From: Anaerostipes rhamnosivorans
Lineage (GTDB): Bacteria; Bacillota; Clostridia; Lachnospirales; Lachnospiraceae
Length of the DNA stretch: 64,000 nt
Assembly (NCBI RefSeq): GCF_005280655.1
Contig: NZ_CP040058.1
Coordinates: 901,001-965,000, forward strand
Direction of reading: 5' to 3'
The notes beneath the pieces are model-generated. The model saw only the letters and a program-made list of their open reading frames with translations, ran no database searches and was not told the origin of the DNA. Positions 17,659-25,566 of this stretch are shown in pieces (within the stretch, counting starts at the first letter, position 1; the number at the start of each line of letters is the position of its first letter). The translations under genes and the position numbers were made by a program.

Positions 17659-18048
17659 TTAATTCAGCTTTTGCTTTGCATTGTCTAAAAATGAATCAGC
17701 AGCTACGATGTAGCGCTCGTGGGTACCGATACCGACGCGGCCTTTGTCATCCATAATCTCAACCTGAAACTCCAGCTTCTTGCGGTTGATCTCTGTCAGG
17801 TGGCATTGGCAGGTGACATTGCAGCCAACGGGTGTTGCGGAAACATGGGAAATGTTCAGGTTGGTGCCGACAGTTGTCATGCCGTCATCAAGCTTTCCTT
17901 CCAGCAGCTTTACAGCGGCTTTTTCTACCAGAAGCACCATGGCAGGTGTAGCATAAACCGGAAGGCTTCCGCTTCCCCAGCGGGCGGCGGTCAGTTCGTC
18001 AGTGACCTCTTCTGCAAGGGTGATTTTGTCTCCAATTTCAATTTTCAT
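17659..18048 (-). CDS. Hotdog-fold thioesterase, FlK-like
   Basis: The 129-residue protein is a predicted acyl-CoA thioesterase of the fluoroacetyl-CoA thioesterase-like hotdog family. Visible blocks are YATPAMVLLVEKAA, TTVGTNLNISHVSATPVG and GIGTHERYIV. Thr 34, Glu 42 and His 68 have the same spacing as the catalytic Thr 42, Glu 50 and His 76 of Streptomyces FlK (my recollection of that enzyme), which argues for an active enzyme. The physiological substrate in an anaerobe is unknown. The ATG at 18048 follows GAGAGGACAAC. It is transcribed alone, convergent with ribU. Confidence 0.78.
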   Translation of the reverse strand: MKIEIGDKITLAEEVTDELTAARWGSGSLPVYATPAMVLLVEKAAVKLLEGKLDDGMTTVGTNLNISHVSATPVGCNVTCQCHLTEINRKKLEFQVEIMDDKGRVGIGTHERYIVAADSFLDNAKQKLN

Positions 18049-18295
18049 AAGTTGTCCTCTCTAACTCTATTCCAAATCATTCAGGATTAGTATCATTTTA
18101 TACACTTAGTATAGCAAAATAATATAAAAATGCCATAGTTTTTTATGATTTTATAATAATCTGTATATAAATGCACATATTTCTCATAGAGCGAAGTCAC
18201 AAAAGTCCTGAAAATACTATGGTACAAAGCTGATAAATACGTTAAAATAGTTTTTGACGGATATAAGGTATGGTAACAGATGAGGAGGAATTTTA

Positions 18296-18901
18296 TTGAA
18301 GTTATATATGATGAGGCACGGAGAAACTCCATGGAATAAAGTGCGGAGGATTCAGGGGCAGTCAGACGTGGATCTGAGTGAAGCGGGCAGGGAAGCAGCC
18401 AGGCTCACCAGGAGAGCACTGAAAGATTTCCATTTTGATGCGGCCTACACGAGCCCGCTGAGCAGAGCGAGAGAAACAGGGGAGATCATCCTGGAGGGCA
18501 GAGGGATCCCTCTGCTGGAGGATGAACGGCTTAAGGAGGCCAACTTCGGACCTTATGAAGGGGCACACATCAATGAATTATATGAAAGAGAAGAACCGAT
18601 TCTGGATTTCTTTGACCGGCCGGAACAGATGGCCTATATTGAAGGAGCGGAGACTCCGGCTCAGGTAGTAGAAAGATCCAGGATATTTTTAGAGGAATTT
18701 ATACTTCCGATGGAAAAAGAAGCAGAAAGTGTGATCTTATTTACCCACGGAGCTTTCATCCACGGGATGCTGACTAATATGTATCAAAGAGAGATCAGGG
18801 ACTTTTGGAAAGGACCGAAGCTTAAGAATTGTTCTATCAGTACGGCTGAAGTCAGGGACGGTCAGTTCCGCATTTTGAGTGAGGCTGAGGTCTTTTACTG
18901 A
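18296..18901 (+). CDS. Histidine phosphatase family protein
   Basis: This 201-residue phosphoglycerate mutase-like phosphatase starts KLYMMRHGETPWNK (catalytic RHGE) and has the second histidine in LFTHGAFIHGM. Substrates in the family range from phosphoglycerate to alpha-ribazole phosphate and cannot be set from sequence. The start is a TTG at 18296, eight bases after GAGGAGG; the first ATG would remove the start of the catalytic motif. The DUF1700 gene follows 37 bases later, probably in the same operon. Confidence 0.88.
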   Translation: MKLYMMRHGETPWNKVRRIQGQSDVDLSEAGREAARLTRRALKDFHFDAAYTSPLSRARETGEIILEGRGIPLLEDERLKEANFGPYEGAHINELYEREEPILDFFDRPEQMAYIEGAETPAQVVERSRIFLEEFILPMEKEAESVILFTHGAFIHGMLTNMYQREIRDFWKGPKLKNCSISTAEVRDGQFRILSEAEVFY

Positions 18902-18938
18902 TATTTTAGAGAGAAAAAGATACCAAAGGAGACATGCG

Positions 18939-19370
18939 ATGACGAAATATGAGTTTTTAAAGGAACTCCGGGAGACTCTGGAGGGACAGGTAGCGGAGAG
19001 TGAGATTGAGGATTCTGTTTCTTATTACAGGGATTATTTCAGCCGTCAGGAAGCAGCGGGCAGAACTGAGCGGGAAATCTTAGAAGAACTGGGAAGCCCC
19101 AGGCTGATTGCTAAATCGATCATTGAAACGAAAGGCGGGGAGCAGATTTACTATGAGGATACCTATGAAGAACCAGCAGGTGAAGAACAGAGTTCATCGA
19201 AAGTCTTTGTTTTTGATTCATTTTTATCCAAAATAGGCTGCCTGGCTGCGCTGATCATCGTGGTTGTCCTGGTCGGCAGTGTATTTGCTGTAGCACTCCG
19301 TTTTATCGGGCCGCTCATCCTCATTCTACTTTTAATTTATCTTATCAAAAATGTGTTTGGAAAGCGGTAG
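18939..19370 (+). CDS. DUF1700 family membrane protein
   Basis: The 143-residue protein has the DUF1700 N-terminal block MTKYEFLKELRETLEG followed by YYRDYFSRQ and ILEELGSPRLIAKSI, a linker rich in Glu, and one or two C-terminal membrane helices (about residues 100-138). The family often sits beside PadR regulators or anti-sigma systems, but neither is here. Start chosen at 18939 after AAAGGAG. It ends nine bases before the M20 peptidase gene. Confidence 0.78.
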   Translation: MTKYEFLKELRETLEGQVAESEIEDSVSYYRDYFSRQEAAGRTEREILEELGSPRLIAKSIIETKGGEQIYYEDTYEEPAGEEQSSSKVFVFDSFLSKIGCLAALIIVVVLVGSVFAVALRFIGPLILILLLIYLIKNVFGKR

Positions 19371-19379
19371 GGAACAGCT

Positions 19380-20519
19380 ATGGATATTATTCGCGAAGTC
19401 AATGCTGCTATGGAACAGATCGTACAATACAGACAAGATCTGCACAGGCATCCGGAGACGGCCTTTGAGGAACAAAAGACAACCAGATATATAAAGAGAC
19501 AGCTGCAGGAGATGAACATCCCGTATACATCCTTAAACCCCACAGGGGCGGTCGCCGAGATCGGGGAAGGCAGCCGGGTCATAGCTCTGAGAGCTGATAT
19601 TGACGCTCTGCGGGTGGAAGAGGAGACAGGGTGTCCTTTTATGTCTGAGAGTCCGGGATACATGCATGCGTGTGGTCATGACGGACATATGGCGGTTCTC
19701 CTCGGTGCTGCCCAAATACTGAAAAAGCATGAAAAGGAATTAAAGAAAAAAATCCTCCTGGTTTTTCAGCCTGCGGAGGAGACTGCCCAGGGAGCCAATA
19801 TGGTGTTGGAGTCCGGCTTGTTGGACTGTGTAAATGAGATCTTCGGCCTTCATATTTTTTCCGGTATTGAGGCAGGAAAGATCTCTGTGGAGGCCGGCCC
19901 CAGAATGGCGGCAACAGACTGGTTTTCGATCGATATTACTGGGAGGGCCGGCCATGCGGGCAAGCCACATTTGTGTACGGATGCCACAGTGATCGCTGCG
20001 GCCACGATCATGAATCTGCAGACCGTAGTCAGCAGGAATCTGGATCCCTTGGATTCCGCAGTGGTCACAGTGGGTAAAATGGTATCTGGAACAGCAAGAA
20101 ATGTGATCTCCGGCCATGCCAGACTGGAAGGGACGGTCCGCACATTTTCTGAGGAAACGGAGCAGATGGTCAAAGAGCGTGTTATTGAGATCGCCCGAAG
20201 CACTGCGGGGCAGTTGGGCGGAGAGGCGGTTGTAGATTATCCTCCTTCCAGCCACCCGCCTCTGGTAAACGGTCTGGCGGCAGTAAATAGGGCCAGACAG
20301 GGGGCAGAAAAGGTATTTTCCGAGGATGAATTTGTCCATGTGCCGCCGATGATGCTCGGGGAAGACTATTCCAACTATTTAAAGACGATCTCGGGTGCAT
20401 TTGCATTTGTAGGCGGCGGCAAAGATCAATTTCCGAATCATCACAGCCGATTCGATATGGATGAGCGCGCGCTTTTAAGCGGGGTGAAACTGATGCTTGC
20501 CTACGCCATGGAAGAGTGA
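19380..20519 (+). CDS. M20 family amidohydrolase (N-acyl-amino acid/hippurate hydrolase type)
   Basis: The 379-residue cytosolic metal hydrolase cleaves N-acylated amino acids or similar amides. LHRHPE at 21-26, HACGHDGHMAVLLGA at 97-110 (metal Cys 98, His 100) and PAEETAQGA with Glu 133/134 are the hallmarks of the M20D subfamily. GRAGHAGKPHLCTD marks the dimerisation/catalytic domain, and a late PNHHSRFDMDE supplies the last metal ligand. Length is normal. The ribosome site is weak (GGTAGGG), suggesting translational coupling to the preceding gene nine bases away. Confidence 0.9.
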   Translation: MDIIREVNAAMEQIVQYRQDLHRHPETAFEEQKTTRYIKRQLQEMNIPYTSLNPTGAVAEIGEGSRVIALRADIDALRVEEETGCPFMSESPGYMHACGHDGHMAVLLGAAQILKKHEKELKKKILLVFQPAEETAQGANMVLESGLLDCVNEIFGLHIFSGIEAGKISVEAGPRMAATDWFSIDITGRAGHAGKPHLCTDATVIAAATIMNLQTVVSRNLDPLDSAVVTVGKMVSGTARNVISGHARLEGTVRTFSEETEQMVKERVIEIARSTAGQLGGEAVVDYPPSSHPPLVNGLAAVNRARQGAEKVFSEDEFVHVPPMMLGEDYSNYLKTISGAFAFVGGGKDQFPNHHSRFDMDERALLSGVKLMLAYAMEE

Positions 20520-20573
20520 CAGGTAAAGGGAAAGAAAATACGAGAAAGCGGCATAATGTACAGGATTTCGTGC

Positions 20574-20602
20574 TAGACCGCAAATCACAAGTATGCTATA
20601 AT
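20574..20602 (+). promoter_or_regulatory. Probable promoter of thrC
   Basis: A perfect -10 TATAAT at 20597-20602 with a weak -35 (TAGACC at 20574-20579) 17 bases upstream. No T-box or other leader structure was recognised before thrC. Confidence 0.45.
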
Positions 20603-20675
20603 CATAGCCAAAGAAAAATGGGGCCGTTACAAGGCCTTGAAGATGATATAAAACCAGATAAAAAGGCGGGTAATT

Positions 20676-22163
20676 ATGAATTTAGTTTATCGTAGTACAA
20701 GAAACAGGGAAGAGACAGCAACAGCTTCCGAAGCGATTCTGAAAGGTTTGACAAACGACGGAGGGCTTTTTGTACCGGATTCCATTCCGAAGCTTCAGGT
20801 TTCTGTGGAAGACCTGACAAAGATGACATACCAGGAGATCGCATATGCAGTGATGAAGGAATTCCTCACGGATTTTACAGAAGAAGAGTTAAAGGCATGT
20901 ATCGCCAACGCATATGATGAAAAGTTTGATACAAAGGAGATCGCTCCGCTGGTGAAAGTAGGAGATGCTTACTATCTTGAACTGTTCCACGGTTCTACTA
21001 TCGCATTTAAAGACATGGCACTTTCCATTCTCCCTCACCTTTTAGTGACATCTGCAAAAAAGAATGAAGTAAAAAATGAGATTGTCATCCTCACCGCAAC
21101 TTCAGGTGATACAGGAAAAGCAGCGTTGGCGGGATTTGCCGATGTGCCGGGAACTAAGATCATTGTATTCTATCCAAAGTCCGGTGTGAGCCCGATCCAG
21201 GAAAAGCAGATGCTGACCCAGAAGGGGGACAATACCTTCGTGATCGGTATCAACGGCAATTTTGATGATGCCCAGACAGGGGTTAAAAAGATGTTTTCCA
21301 ATAAGGAGCTTTCGAAGGTTATGGACGAGAACGGATATCAGTTCTCATCAGCGAACTCTATCAACATCGGACGTCTGGTTCCGCAGATTGTATATTATGT
21401 AAAAGCATACGCAGAGCTGGTCAGCAAAGGCACCGTAAAAGCGGGAGAGCCAATGAACGTGGTCGTGCCTACCGGAAACTTCGGTAATATTCTGGCGGCC
21501 TTCTATGCAAAACAGATGGGAATCCCAATCGGCAAGTTTGTCTGTGCTTCCAATGAAAATAAAGTGTTATTTGATTTCTTCCAGACAGGAGAATATGATA
21601 GAAAGCGTGAATTCGTTGTGACTTCATCTCCGTCCATGGACATTCTGATCTCCAGCAACTTAGAGCGTATGATCTACAGGATCACAGGAAATGATGCTGA
21701 CCAGTGTGCGAAGTTTATGAATGCACTGACAACAGACGGCGCATATGAGATCACAAAAGAGATGAGAGACCAGCTTTCTGAATTCTTTGGAGCTTATGCT
21801 ACGGAAGAAGAGACAATGGAAAAGATCAAACAGGTTTACGATGCGCAAAACTATGTTTTGGACACACATACGGCAGTGGCTTCTGTGGCCTACGACAAGT
21901 ATGTCAAGGACAGCGGCGATAAGACTCCGGCAGTGATCGCATCTACAGCCAGCCCATACAAGTTCACAAGAAGTGTGATGAACGCCATTGATATCAAATA
22001 TGATGAAAAGTCTGATTTTGAGCTGGTGGATGAATTACATAGAATTTCAGGAGTGGCCGTGCCGAACGCCATCGAGGAGATCAGGACGGCACCGATCCTC
22101 CACGATACTGTATGTGAGACAGCACAGATGGAAGAAGAAGTAAAGAAAATATTGAATATTTAA
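20676..22163 (+). CDS. thrC: Threonine synthase
   Basis: It converts O-phosphohomoserine to threonine using pyridoxal phosphate. The 495-residue protein matches the long (class I) form: MNLVYRSTRN at the start, TNDGGLFVPDSIP, the PLP-binding Lys 112 in HGSTIAFKDMALSILP, TATSGDTGKAALAGF for phosphate binding, and PTGNFGNILAAFYAKQMG. GGCGGG lies just upstream of the ATG. It is a single-gene unit with its own promoter and terminator. Confidence 0.95.
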   Translation: MNLVYRSTRNREETATASEAILKGLTNDGGLFVPDSIPKLQVSVEDLTKMTYQEIAYAVMKEFLTDFTEEELKACIANAYDEKFDTKEIAPLVKVGDAYYLELFHGSTIAFKDMALSILPHLLVTSAKKNEVKNEIVILTATSGDTGKAALAGFADVPGTKIIVFYPKSGVSPIQEKQMLTQKGDNTFVIGINGNFDDAQTGVKKMFSNKELSKVMDENGYQFSSANSINIGRLVPQIVYYVKAYAELVSKGTVKAGEPMNVVVPTGNFGNILAAFYAKQMGIPIGKFVCASNENKVLFDFFQTGEYDRKREFVVTSSPSMDILISSNLERMIYRITGNDADQCAKFMNALTTDGAYEITKEMRDQLSEFFGAYATEEETMEKIKQVYDAQNYVLDTHTAVASVAYDKYVKDSGDKTPAVIASTASPYKFTRSVMNAIDIKYDEKSDFELVDELHRISGVAVPNAIEEIRTAPILHDTVCETAQMEEEVKKILNI

Positions 22164-22177
22164 TGAAGATTGTAGAA

Positions 22178-22208
22178 AGACAGCTGTAATCGCGCAGCTG
22201 TCTTTTTA
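22178..22208 (+). terminator. Terminator of thrC
   Basis: AGACAGCTG (22178-22186) pairs with CAGCTGTCT (22195-22203), followed by TTTTTATG. Confidence 0.85.
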
Positions 22209-22354
22209 TGCCCTTTTGGTTGAATGGTTTCTAAGAGAGGCAGGCAAAGTGAGCAATGATTATTTCCCAACCGCAAAAATTAAAAAGACTCAGGAGACGT
22301 CCAAATTAAGCCAATGGATGGGGGATTGGCTTTGAAATTGAAAAAAACGGAATC

Positions 22355-22435
22355 GGTTGGGAAAAAAGAGAACAAACATTGATTTTATCAGGAAAACTGA
22401 CTATAATGAAAAAGAAGAATGGCTTAAAAGCGTTG
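22355..22435 (+). promoter_or_regulatory. CRISPR array 2 leader with promoter
   Basis: TTGATT at 22379-22384 and TATAAT at 22402-22407 (17-base spacer) lie in a leader nearly identical to that of array 1 up to the first repeat, including the GGTTGGGAAAAA motif at its left end. Further left, to 22209, no feature was recognised. Confidence 0.75.
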
Positions 22436-22660
22436 GATTAACAGTAACAAGAGTTGTATTGAAATCATCAAGGCAATCTTTTAAGTTCGCATACTGCGTA
22501 GATTAACAGTAACAAGAGTTGTATTGAAATTTGAAAAGAATTGCGTAGGTCTCCGCATAAGAAAGATTAACAGTAACAAGAGTTGTATTAAAATGTTATT
22601 CTGCACTTTTCTGTAGCTTTTTTTATCGGCGATTAATATTAACAAGGGTTTACAATTATC
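22436..22660 (+). CRISPR. CRISPR array 2, three repeats plus a degenerate fourth
   Basis: Thirty-base repeats start at 22436, 22501 and 22565, with spacers of 35, 34 and 36 bases. They begin GATTAACAGTAACAAG and end GTTGTATTGAAAT (the third has one change, TTAAAAT). A decayed fourth repeat at 22631-22660 keeps GATTAA, AACAAG and GTTT. The repeat differs from the array 1 repeat at a few positions in its first third only. Orientation is rightward, as for array 1. Confidence 0.93.
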
Positions 22661-22731
22661 CATGGCTGGTCTAGGATTTACTGCCTATAAATTTTAGAGG
22701 TAGATCCCCCAATTTAATAAACATCATTCAG

Positions 22732-22755
22732 AAATCCGGCACTGCCGGACTTTTG
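22732..22755 (+). terminator. Terminator after CRISPR array 2
   Basis: AAATCCGG and CCGGACTTTTG form a hairpin homologous to the one after array 1 (963-986). Confidence 0.55.
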
Positions 22756-22799
22756 TTATTTACAGTACAAAAGTTATACAAAACTCCTTATATTAAGAA

Positions 22800-23190
22800 A
22801 ATACCCCTCCGGGCAAAATGCACAAAATGGTAAATTTAAAAAGGGCATCCCATGTCTTATATTCTTTGGGGGTGACGTACTTCGCACGGTAGGGTATAAA
22901 TTTTGTCCATTATTTCTATTCGGCGCTGGGATGGTATCCTTCCAACAATAGTGAAAAACAATGTAGTATGGCATCTTTGGTCTAGAGGTCATTCTTATCT
23001 AGCAGACATTATGTCTATGTTCTGCATGATTGGAGTGAGGCATTCTAAGAGCCGAACGGAAATTATGTGGAACATATTATACCCTGCGGGTGGACGCACT
23101 TCGCACGATAAGGTATACCCAGTAGGGCATCCCGTATTTCATACCCTACGGGTGGACGTGCTACGCTTTATAAGGTATAATTTAAGAAAA
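22800..23190. repeat. Dispersed repeat and REP-like module block
   Basis: The block includes a CGGGCAAAATGCAC fragment of the 8647 repeat (about 22808), a single palindromic module (22850-22897), and a decayed mosaic at 22900-23080 with CTAGCAGACATTATGTC and GAGGCATTCTAAGAGCCG modules. Two tandem palindromic modules follow at 23085-23186 (GGGTGGACGCACTTCGCACG and GGGTGGACGTGCTACGC). The last ends about 30 bases before the next gene. Open frames across it are not supported. Confidence 0.6.
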
Positions 23191-23215
23191 ATATATTAGT
23201 TAGGAGACGTTGATT

Positions 23216-23503
23216 ATGCCAAAGGATTTATTTGATAAGATTGAACAGACAATTACAACTACAGGGAAGGCAGCGGCAAAAAAAGCTAGGGAAGTAGCGG
23301 ATACCGCAAAGATTAAAAATGATATCCGTGTTGCAAAGCGTGAATTGGATGATCTGTATGAGCAGGTCGGACGGCAGTATTTTGAATCCCATATGGATTA
23401 TCCGGAAGCGGATTATATTGATTTGTTTAATCTAATCGAAAAAATCCGTGGAGATATCAAAGTCATGGAAGCAGATCTGGAAATGGTAAAGGAAGAGGAT
23501 TAG
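23216..23503 (+). CDS. Small conserved alpha-helical protein
   Basis: The 95-residue, charged, probably helical and cytoplasmic protein starts MPKDLFDKIEQTITTTGK and has the segment IKNDIRVAKRELDDLYEQVG followed by RQYFE. I have an impression of this segment from the N-terminal parts of zinc-ribbon proteins in Clostridia, but no zinc ligands are present here. The ATG follows TAGGAG by nine bases and a strong terminator follows. Function unknown. Confidence 0.75.
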   Translation: MPKDLFDKIEQTITTTGKAAAKKAREVADTAKIKNDIRVAKRELDDLYEQVGRQYFESHMDYPEADYIDLFNLIEKIRGDIKVMEADLEMVKEED

Positions 23504-23527
23504 ACAATTTCAGGTGAATGCAGTTGT

Positions 23528-23566
23528 AAAGCCGGCAGAGTGAGAATTTCTCACCTGCCGGCTTTA
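23528..23566 (+). terminator. Bidirectional terminator
   Basis: AAAGCCGGCAG..TGAGA pairs with TCTCA..CTGCCGGCTTT around ATT. It serves the small gene at 23216 and the convergent ABC permease gene. Confidence 0.85.
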
Positions 23567-23572
23567 TTGATC

Positions 23573-24355
23573 TTAAAGATTGGTCTTCCGTTCCATGAGG
23601 TATCTTGTCAGGAAGAAAGAAACAAAGATTTCTATAATGCAGCCGATCAGCATCATAGGCATCAGATAATAGCAGAATTCTTCAAGTCCTGTAAAGTTCA
23701 TGAAGTTCGGAAAAAGGGATGAAAAAATATTGGTCACCAGTGAGAGTGCCGCAGTTGCAAGGAAGTAAGTTCCTATGGACGCCGCCAGACGGTGGTTTGG
23801 CAAAAGTCCTCCGATGGTGATACACAGATATATAAACAGCGGTGATGCCACAGCATTGAGCACCAAGGCGGTCAAGGTCTCTGTGATGAACAAGAATCTG
23901 ATACCTGCATCGATCTTGCTAAATTCCTGGAAGGAAAGGGACATCAAGTGGAAGAAATCATTCCAATACGGCGTACCTGCCAGGAAGATAAAGATGGAGA
24001 GAAAGAACGCTGCAGTGGATACCACCACCCAAAAAATACTGATCAGAAGCTTGTTCAGGATCTGGAGATTGATGGAAACCGGGAGCGTAAAGCTCAAATA
24101 GCCTTCATCTGTGTAAAAGTTCTTGTAAAAACGGAAAAACGAAATGATAAAGCACATGAGGAACAAAGCAATGACAGCAACCACATAGATGGTCACGATA
24201 AAGATACTGAATGTCATGCGCAGCGGATCATTTCCAAAGCCGATCATTGCCATAAACAGCTTAAACAGCAGTGTGATTCCGCCGAAGGTTGCCAGCAGAG
24301 GGACAAAATACCGGGCGGTTGCTTTCAGTTCATATTTAAGTAATTTTCCTAGCAT
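23573..24355 (-). CDS. ABC transporter permease (ABC-2 type)
   Basis: The 260-residue protein has about six membrane segments and starts MLGKLLKYELKATARYF, as in many ABC-2 permeases of the YtrB/YtrC-like kind. It overlaps the ATPase gene by a few bases, so the two are translationally coupled. Substrate unknown; GntR-linked transporters of this type are often induced by cell-wall-active compounds in Bacillota. Confidence 0.85.
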   Translation of the reverse strand: MLGKLLKYELKATARYFVPLLATFGGITLLFKLFMAMIGFGNDPLRMTFSIFIVTIYVVAVIALFLMCFIISFFRFYKNFYTDEGYLSFTLPVSINLQILNKLLISIFWVVVSTAAFFLSIFIFLAGTPYWNDFFHLMSLSFQEFSKIDAGIRFLFITETLTALVLNAVASPLFIYLCITIGGLLPNHRLAASIGTYFLATAALSLVTNIFSSLFPNFMNFTGLEEFCYYLMPMMLIGCIIEIFVSFFLTRYLMERKTNL

Positions 24356-25047
24356 TTGAACACCTCCCTGAATAACTGGTCTACAGATTTTTGCTTTTCT
24401 TCACGGATCTGATCCACTGTTGCGGACAGGGTAATCTTACCGTTCTGTAAAAACAGGACATCGTCCAGGACAGTCTCGATGTCACTGATCAGGTGGGTGG
24501 AGATGATCAGGCTGGCATCCGGATTATAATTGGAAATAATGGTTTTTAAGATGTAATCTCGGGCTGCAGGATCGACACCGGCGATGGGCTCATCCAAAAG
24601 ATACAGCTTAGCGCTCCGGCTCATGACTAGAATCAGCTGGACCTTCTCCTTGGTTCCCTTTGACAGTGCTTTCAGACGCTTATTTTCATCGATTCCCAGA
24701 TCCTTCAGCATATAAAGTGCCTTTTCCATATTAAAATCATTATAAAAGTCATCAAAATAAGTAAATACTTCATGGATCTTCATCCATTCCGGCAGATACA
24801 TGCGGTCCGGAAGATAGGAAATGTGTTCCCGGGAGTGAATACCCAAAGGCTGGCTGTCAAAAAGGATGTCTCCTTCTGTCGGTGTCAAAAGACCGTTGAT
24901 CAGTTTGATCAGTGTACTTTTTCCGCTTCCGTTAGGGCCCAATAATCCGATGATCCGCCCGGAAGGGATCTTTAAATTTAGTCTGTCCAAGGCTAGAAAT
25001 CCAGAGTAGACCTTGGAAAGGTTATTACATTCAAGAATATAATTCAT
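24349..25047 (-). CDS. ABC transporter ATP-binding protein
   Basis: The 232-residue ATPase starts MNYILECNNLSKVYSG and has Walker A GLLGPNGSGKSTL near residue 35, the signature LSKGTKEKVQL and Walker B LYLLDEPIAGVD followed by the switch IISTHL. The signature is LSKG rather than LSGG, as in several ABC-2 exporters. I chose the ATG at 25047, six bases after GAGAGGT; an in-frame ATG at 25068 overlaps the gntR stop. It lies between the GntR regulator and the permease. Confidence 0.9.
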   Translation of the reverse strand: MNYILECNNLSKVYSGFLALDRLNLKIPSGRIIGLLGPNGSGKSTLIKLINGLLTPTEGDILFDSQPLGIHSREHISYLPDRMYLPEWMKIHEVFTYFDDFYNDFNMEKALYMLKDLGIDENKRLKALSKGTKEKVQLILVMSRSAKLYLLDEPIAGVDPAARDYILKTIISNYNPDASLIISTHLISDIETVLDDVLFLQNGKITLSATVDQIREEKQKSVDQLFREVFKC

Positions 25048-25064
25048 ATACATACCTCTCATTG

Positions 25065-25412
25065 TCATTTTATTAAGTTGATGATATCTTCTTTTGTCAG
25101 ACCGTACCGCTCCATCTTCTTTAAGAACTCAGCAATTTCTTTTTCGGCAATCGAAGATTGCAGTGATCGAATCAGCTTTTCATCTTCGGTGACGAATCGT
25201 CCGCTGGTCCTCTGGGAATAGAGCAGGCCGATCCGTTCCAGTTCAGACAGTGCTTTCTGCATCGTATTGGGATTGACGGAAGCGTCAGCCGCCAGATCCC
25301 TTACAGAAGGCAGCTTTCCTCCCAGGGGATAAATACCGGAAAGGATATTGCCTTGGATATGTTCCATCAGCTGAAGATAAATCGGCCGGTCATCAGTTAA
25401 TTCCCATGCCAT
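25065..25412 (-). CDS. GntR-family regulator, YtrA type
   Basis: The 115-residue short GntR protein has the winged helix IYLQLMEHIQGNILSG, KLPSVRDLAADASVNPNTMQ and KALSELERIGLLYSQRTSGRFV, followed by only about 40 residues, typical of the YtrA subfamily that controls linked ABC transporters. It is the first gene of a three-gene minus-strand operon and probably represses it from the operator next to its promoter. Confidence 0.9.
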   Translation of the reverse strand: MAWELTDDRPIYLQLMEHIQGNILSGIYPLGGKLPSVRDLAADASVNPNTMQKALSELERIGLLYSQRTSGRFVTEDEKLIRSLQSSIAEKEIAEFLKKMERYGLTKEDIINLIK

Positions 25413-25430
25413 AGTGTACCTCGCTTTCTT

Positions 25431-25478
25431 GTATTAACTATCTAGTACAATAATATAATAGTCTTGAGAAAAAGTCAA
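25431..25478 (-). promoter_or_regulatory. Promoter and possible GntR operator
   Basis: On the minus strand, -35 TTGACT (25473-25478) and -10 TATTAT (25450-25455) are separated by 17 bases. Directly after the -10, the imperfect palindrome GTATTAACTATCTAGTAC (25431-25448) could be the operator of the GntR protein; this is inference. Confidence 0.55.
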
Positions 25479-25499
25479 TAAATATTTTTTAAAACCCGT

Positions 25500-25528
25500 T
25501 TGACATAGATTGGAAATAAATGTATAAT
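25500..25528 (+). promoter_or_regulatory. Promoter of the phosphatase-kinase operon
   Basis: Perfect -35 TTGACA (25500-25505) and -10 TATAAT (25523-25528) with a 17-base spacer, about 40 bases before the PP2C gene. Confidence 0.8.
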
Positions 25529-25566
25529 CAAATCAAGAAATGGAAATAAAAAGGAGGATTTACATT

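Noticed and set aside
20520..20675. Possible T-box leader upstream of thrC
   Set aside because: No T-box consensus sequence or terminator/antiterminator pair is visible; only a promoter was found.
22481..22663. Minus-strand 60-codon frame over array 2
   Set aside because: Translation of CRISPR repeats; no ribosome site.
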